Source: Lutjanus erythropterus
Taxonomy: Eukaryota; Chordata; Actinopteri; Lutjaniformes; Lutjanidae
Assembly (NCBI GenBank): GCA_020091685.1
Contig: CM034591.1
Coordinates: forward strand, 14,910,043-14,974,042
Length of the DNA: 64,000 nt
Direction of reading: 5' to 3'
The notes under the pieces: generated by a model
The model's database searches: none
What the model saw: only the letters and a program-made list of their open reading frames with translations
Told to the model about the DNA's origin: nothing
In this document: in pieces, positions 48,411 through 64,000 of the stretch
Numbering within the stretch: the first letter of the stretch is position 1
Layout of the letters: the number at the start of each line of letters is the position of its first letter
Position numbers and translations under genes: made by a program

Positions 48411-49467
48411 GATATGGCACAAAATGCATGTCCTTTCTCATTTTAAGTTTCATTTAAATGATTCTAGCAGCACATATAAGAAACATTAATAGATAAAGCA
48501 CAAACAATTTGAACAAACAGAGTAATAAAACAATAAGGCTCTCGCTTGAAACAGCTGCTGTCCACTTGTGCTTATTGAATAAATATCTCTGTTAAACAAA
48601 ATAATGTCAGATGGGACTCGGTTATTGCCATGTCTACACTAAAAAGGCTGAGCAAATCAAACCATGAGAAAACCTGTGAGCTCTGGAGAAGTGGTACACA
48701 AAACATCTTGCATCTTTAATTGCTTAAATTCCTAATGGCAATTAATGGATTAATTATTAATCATAAGCATTCCCAGTATACTGTCATTGATGACTAATAA
48801 AATCAGCAAGTACTTGAAATTATTCTTTGTTAAAATGTCTGTTGTTTTTAGGCCTAATCTACTAACTAAATTGATCATGAAACAGGATGCATCAGGATAG
48901 GGATGGCTCACCACTCATGCTAAACAATTTCCTGGGGAAAACCCTGGCAGCGTTTAGAGGGTTGAACGGCGCAGCTGACATGGTTTATGTCATGATAACA
49001 TGTCATGTTTTCCATCCAGAGCAGGTTTGATAAGAACTGATGAAAGCAGTGCCAGACAGATGAATGGTGTTGAGCCCAATCATATTGTGTTTTTGTTTTT
49101 TTTGTTTTTTTTTGTGCATCTTTTTAAACCTCTGTGAGTGAACATGTTTGTACATTTCAAAGTGCAGCAGTTTCTCATGCTGTGAAAAAACATACAAACA
49201 GATTTTACACCAAACCAAGTTGACCTAGTAAGGTTACTTCACAGGTGCTGTGGCTTTTTCAAGGACACACTGTACCTGCTTTTCAACCAAACCTGTTGGC
49301 TAAACGTGCTTGGCTTTATCTCTCATTAACAACAGTGATGGCAGAATGTATTTGATATTTCAGGCAGATGTTTAACCTGAAGCTCAGTTGTATTAGAAAA
49401 CTAGTTTTACCAGAAACTTCAGCATTATTAATTTCCCTTTGCAGAGGCTAATGATGACAGGCCATTT

Positions 49468-50275
49468 TTAGGGTTTCTGCACATCCGTTTAAAAGCTTAA
49501 AATCAAATAATCTCAGATTGTCAACAATCAAAGGATAGATTCCTTTTTAATGCCATGTGTTTAAAACAATATAGTATCTGTTAAAAAGTACCAAAACTAT
49601 TTAAAAAAACAAGACCTCAGTTCAATTTAGTCATAGGTTTTTTTAAGCTCAGGACTTTGTAGGGCTGCATGTAACAATTATTTTATTATTGATTGATTTG
49701 ACAATTATTTTCTCATTAAGCTATCAGTTGTTTGGCCATAAAATGTCAGAAAATAGTGAAAAATCTTGATCACCATTTCCCAAAGCCCACAATGACATCT
49801 TGAAATGTGTCCACAACCTAAAGATCTTGAGTTTACTGTCATAAAGGACAGAAAGAAAAGATGGAAAATATTCACATTTGAGAACCTGAAATCTGAGAAT
49901 TTGGACATATTTTATTAGAAATAAATCAATATGTCAATAAATCAATTATGAAAATTAGAGATTAATTTAATAATTGATGAATTGTTTCACCTCTAGGCTT
50001 TTTCTTTTCTTTTTGCTGTGGTGTTGCAAGATGTATCGAGTATCTCTTTTTGTAATAATAGTATTGGATTAAAGTTTCATATTCTGGTATTGTCAAATTT
50101 TAGGCCTTATGGTTGCCTAAATATGATTTTGACAGGACTTAAAAAGTAATTGGAGTATGAAGCTGAAGGTTTTATTAACTTCAGTGAATGAAGTGGAAAT
50201 AGATCTTTGATTACATTCATTATGATCTCAAAAAGGTCTTAAATTTAACTTATTGAAACCTGCTATAACGCTGAT
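49468..50275. mobile_element. TIR element (AGGGTTTCTGCA end) carrying a nested MITE
   Basis: Left end TTAGGGTTTCTGCACATCC; the right part GGTCTTAAATTTAACTTATT and TGAAACCTGC matches the compact copy at 59380-59573. The middle is interrupted at about 49660-49997 by a copy of the AGGGCTGCAA MITE, so that insertion is younger. A third fragment is near 53540-53601. Confidence 0.6.
49660..49997 (+). mobile_element. Copy 3 of the AGGGCTGCAA MITE family, nested
   Basis: TAGGGCTGCATGTAACAATT at the left, TTTCACCTCTA at the right, with AGTGAAAAATCTTGATCACC, TTTCCCAAAGCCCACAATG and TATTCACATTTGAGAACC between. Confidence 0.65.
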
Positions 50276-50583
50276 TAACAAATAAGCTTGATCAGGGCAA
50301 TAAAGAAAATGTAAAAAATAAAATCAGTAAAGGGGGAAATATAAGACTTAGAAATCAGCTCATTGAAAAACTGGAGTGTCAGTAGTCTAATGATCCTTCC
50401 TTAATAAACATCACTACTTTACATATACTTAGTTAGACTCCCGGGAGCTGTTCTGTAGTTTGTAAATTTTGAATAAGCCTCAGGTTTATCAGTTTTTAGG
50501 GCGTTTTCTTTTCAGGTTCTACCCTTTAAAAGTCATATTCCTCCTCTTAATCTGACTCAATCTTCTTTTGGTTTCCTCCACAG

Positions 50584-50684
50584 TGGCCTGGCTGTACATG
50601 GTGGCTCATTGAGGAGAACGAGCGGAGTCCCAGCGGCTGTTGGTTGGTGGGTGGAGTCCGTGGTTGCCACGGTAACTGGCGACC
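50584..50684 (+). other. tmem39a: 5' UTR part of tmem39a exon 2
   Basis: The acceptor TCCTCCACAG ends at 50583; 101 nt of leader precede the ATG at 50685. An upstream ATG (ACATGGTGGC) is present at about 50598 with an in-frame stop soon after (TGGTGGCTCATTGA), so a tiny upstream ORF may dampen translation. Confidence 0.6.
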
Positions 50685-61288
<10,604 letters not shown>

Positions 61289-61984
61289 AGGCTCTTCACG
61301 GCGAGAGCTTGCCAACGAACTCTGGACGCGGCGGTCTGGTAACGACCGGAGGGTTGATTTTTGGCGCTCATGCTCACGGAGGTTAAGGGACAGACTGTGA
61401 ACTCATAATCGTGTTTTGATACGGTTCTATTTTTAATGCAATGTTTATATATACCTATTTAAAAGAATATTTTTATTTTGTATACTATTTCAAGTTACGC
61501 CGGGCATTACCACGCTGACGACATTAGCATGTTGTGTTATGTTGTTGCTAGGCGACAGGGAAGTGAGGGAATGCCAGGAGGTGACTTTCACCAAAGATAT
61601 TTTAAGTGCAGGTGGCCAATCACAGAGCCCACTTGGCTTCTGACCGTCAGTTCAACCAGACGAGAGATTCAGAGCAGTGGAAGGAGCCTGAGATCCTGAA
61701 TCCTGATTGGGCTGTTCGGCTTCAGCCCCGAGGTTCTGGAAATGTTAGCAGGATGCAAACACTGCTGTCACTGAGTTTAAAGCAAACAATTTGACATTTT
61801 GGGAAATGCATTCATTTGCTTTCTGGTGGAAAGTTAAATGAGAAGATAGTTATGAATCATCTATGAGGCCACAGCACGCAGAGAGTTAGCTTTATGTTAG
61901 CACAAAGAGGGGAAATGGCAAACTGGGTTCTCTCCAACTCTGACAACATCTGCCTAGCAGCACCTCTAAAAACTCATGAATTAA

Positions 61985-62379
61985 TAGGGGTGTCACAGTT
62001 TCAAGATTAAATTAACAATTGATCAAAATGAGCTTTCAAATTAAAAAAAAATCAAAAGGCAGAACCAATGATTCTCCTCATGTATATTTTTCTCTCCACT
62101 CCCATCTACTCTCATCATACAGCACATGGCTGAAAAAAGATACTTTAAAGATGAAGTTTACCAGCCATTAGATCACATCTAATGCCATGTAGACTTTTTA
62201 AAGAAGAATTTGAAGATGTAAATGACAGTTGTCCAGGCATACAACCAACGATCTGTTCGTCTTTTCAAGTCAAGAATTGATTGTTTTATAGTGTTGCTAA
62301 AAAAATGTTCAGATCAAATCGTGACCTTAAATTCAAAAGTCAAATCGTAGTGTGTACTTGGAGAAACGTGACATTCCTA
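61985..62379. mobile_element. TIR element, hAT-type ends
   Basis: TAGGGGTGTCACAGTTTC at 61985 is the inverted counterpart of AAACGTGACATTCCTA at 62364-62379. The interior is AT-rich (TCAAGATTAAATTAACAATT, CAAATCGTGACC). Ends of this kind belong to fish hAT elements that encode BED-finger proteins, one remnant of which lies just downstream. Confidence 0.6.
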
Positions 62380-62602
62380 CTAATTTACACTTTGTCTCCT
62401 TTGTTTTTGGTTATTTTAAAATATTATTCTGGTCCATTTTAGTCGAGCTAGCTGATGAAACAGATGCCTGTCATCATCTAAAACGGATGATGGGAAGAAC
62501 AGGGAAGAGAGAATATTTGTACAGCATTTGTTTTCATTCTTACTCAAAGAAAAATTCTGCTAAGCCTGCCTGCATGGCACCAATGTTGTTATTATAGGTT
62601 AT

Positions 62603-62825
62603 TTACCCACTGTAACAGACGTGCTGCTTGGTTGGGAAGCAGTGGCACTTGTGCACAGTGTCAAGCACATGGCATTTCTGGAATTTAAATGTAGAGAGAT
62701 GTTTCAGCGTGTTGCTGGTGTTTCCACCCTTACTTGAAATGATCATTTTGCAGAAACTACAACATGCACTGTTGTCATCTTTCTTCACCAATAAGGGCAG
62801 GCCATCATAGTGCTGAGAACTTGGT
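62603..62825 (-). pseudogene. BED zinc-finger remnant of a hAT-type transposon (ZBED-like)
   Basis: The minus strand reads LVKKDDNSACCSFCKMIISS followed by KGGNTSNTLKHLSTF: the C-x2-C pair, the GGNTSN turn and the His of a BED finger, as in hAT transposases and ZBED proteins. After the finger the sequence loses likeness, and the expected second His is not in register. No DDE-type catalytic part or dimerisation domain is visible, so it is an orphan fragment. Confidence 0.65.
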
Positions 62826-63154
62826 TTTGAATGATTATTGACTTTTCTACCTCAGTTCATAATCTTTCAAGAGAGAATCACAATACATGTTTGATCCAAC
62901 ACTACTAATTAGAGAGCTTTAGAGTTACTGGCAGGCAGATTTCTAACCTTTGGTCAGAACCAGGCAAACCGTTTCCCCTTGTTACCAGACAAGCCAACCA
63001 GCCGCATGCAGAAACTTCATATTTAATGCACAGACATGAGAGCGAGTTAGATTTTCACATCTAACTCTCTGCCAGAAAGCAAATTGTGTATTTTCTAAAA
63101 TTTTTAACTTTTGTTTTAAGCAGAACCTCAGCTTGGATTTGTACCACCAAGTGG

Positions 63155-63160
63155 AATAAA
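63155..63160 (+). terminator. tmem39a: Candidate poly(A) signal of tmem39a
   Basis: AATAAA about 1.9 kb after the tmem39a stop; another is at 63728-63733. No AATAAA was noticed closer to the stop. Either could end the transcript, so the 3' UTR may span the hAT-type remnants at 61985-62830. Low certainty without transcript data. Confidence 0.35.
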
Positions 63161-64000
63161 ACTTTCCTACAAACTGTCATTATCAGTCTGTAGGAAAAAT
63201 ACCTTAGGTACTCTTATCCACTGCCTGTGCAGAGAATGCTGTATTTTTCCTCATTCACTTTGTTACTGTGTTTTAACCATCAGTATCTGTTTCTGTCTCA
63301 TCATTGGCTACCTGGAGGGCAGTTACAGCATCAGTCTTTACAAACGTTCACTGGGGTTGAGCTTCTGTTGGTATCTTTAAACTCACAGCAGACCTAAAAA
63401 ATGTCAAAAAACAAGATTGACCTTGGGTGGTGGTGTTATCTTGGCGTATAACCACGTCCGCCTTTGGTTGTGATAACTCAGAAAGTGCAAAGTTTGAAGG
63501 GCTGCTGCTGTAACCAGGTGATTATTAAAGTACTCATGTCGGACCACACTTCTGACATGCTGAAATCTTCTACGATTCATTTGTGTTCTTAAAGGTCACC
63601 CAGTCACTGTTTATTTTGTTCAGTTTTGGTGCCTGAATGCTTAAACCATGATGGGATTGAGGACCACATCACATGAGGTCCGTCTCTTTGTGGACTGGAT
63701 GTAGATAACAGAACGAATGTGGCTAATAATAAAGATCGAAGTTGGTACCTGGCCAGGACCTAACCCTTCTCCCGCTGCAAATATGTCATTGTCAGAGGAT
63801 GTGTAATAGCGACATTTCGATGGGCGATTTGGGGAAAGACTATTTATGTGTCACCTCATTACCAGTTCATGTATTCTCAGTTACCAGAATGGTGTTACAA
63901 ACAGGTTGCCTTGCATGTCGTTGCCTTTCTGTTTAGTCACACCTGTCGGACATCCTCTCCGTCACTGGCTCGAATCTGCAGTGAGTGCATAGGTTGGGGC

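Larger units (their letters stand above)
61289..64000 (+). other. tmem39a 3' UTR and downstream spacer
   Basis: 2.7 kb to the window end. Holds a piece of a common fish repeat at about 61790-61930 (ACATTTTGGGAAATGCATTC, GTTAGCTTTATGTTAGCAC), the hAT-type remnants at 61985-62830, and candidate poly(A) signals at 63155 and 63728. No further gene is supported; ORFs here are short and without domains except the BED remnant. Confidence 0.55.

Overview
The window is vertebrate nuclear DNA from a ray-finned fish, most likely a spiny-rayed (percomorph) teleost. Genes are split by GT-AG introns, there are many AC/GT microsatellites, and the introns are dense with short non-autonomous DNA-transposon families that I know from percomorph genomes. 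The species call is inference; the gene structures come from reading the sequence. Most ORFs in the window are intronic noise. The real coding content is four plus-strand genes in head-to-tail order.

(1) 369-17072: ildr2 (angulin-3), missing only its first (signal-peptide) exon, which must lie upstream of the window. Nine coding exons give an Ig-V ectodomain, a small 57-bp stalk exon, one membrane helix, a Cys-rich juxtamembrane segment and a long Ser/Arg/Pro-rich tail ending in SRDSLIV. (2) 24744-33145: ildr1 (angulin-2), complete in nine coding exons (534 aa), ending in SGTSIVI. (3) 36566-40945: a klhl10-type BTB-BACK-Kelch gene in five coding exons (572 aa). (4) 50685-61288: tmem39a, eight coding exons (493 aa) with a likely non-coding first exon ending at 44360.

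The main biological point is a tandem pair of two angulin paralogues, ildr2 then ildr1, 7.7 kb apart. Angulins mark tricellular cell contacts and recruit tricellulin. In mammals ILDR1 and ILDR2 are on different chromosomes (established knowledge). Tmem39a next to ildr1 fits the human 3q13 neighbourhood, whereas ildr2 and klhl10 have other mammalian addresses, so the locus is mosaic. The two angulin genes share most intron positions and phases. They differ in two places: ildr2 has a Gly-rich insertion where ildr1 has an extra intron in the Ig domain, and ildr1 lacks the 57-bp stalk exon.

Non-coding stretches hold fossils of DNA transposons: Tc1-like transposase pieces at 32.2-32.7 kb and 50.9-51.8 kb, the second split by another inserted element; a hAT-type BED zinc-finger remnant at 62.6-62.8 kb; long-palindrome MITEs at 12.1-12.8, 33.5-34.0 and 47.8-48.4 kb; and several TIR-MITE families with two or more copies in the window. 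An antisense non-LTR (LINE) reverse-transcriptase fragment at 35.6-36.3 kb lies directly upstream of klhl10. I saw no tRNA, rRNA, CRISPR or prokaryote-type system. I found no convincing undescribed system; the most interesting items are the tandem angulin locus, its structural differences, and an AC-repeat that starts at an ildr1 splice donor.
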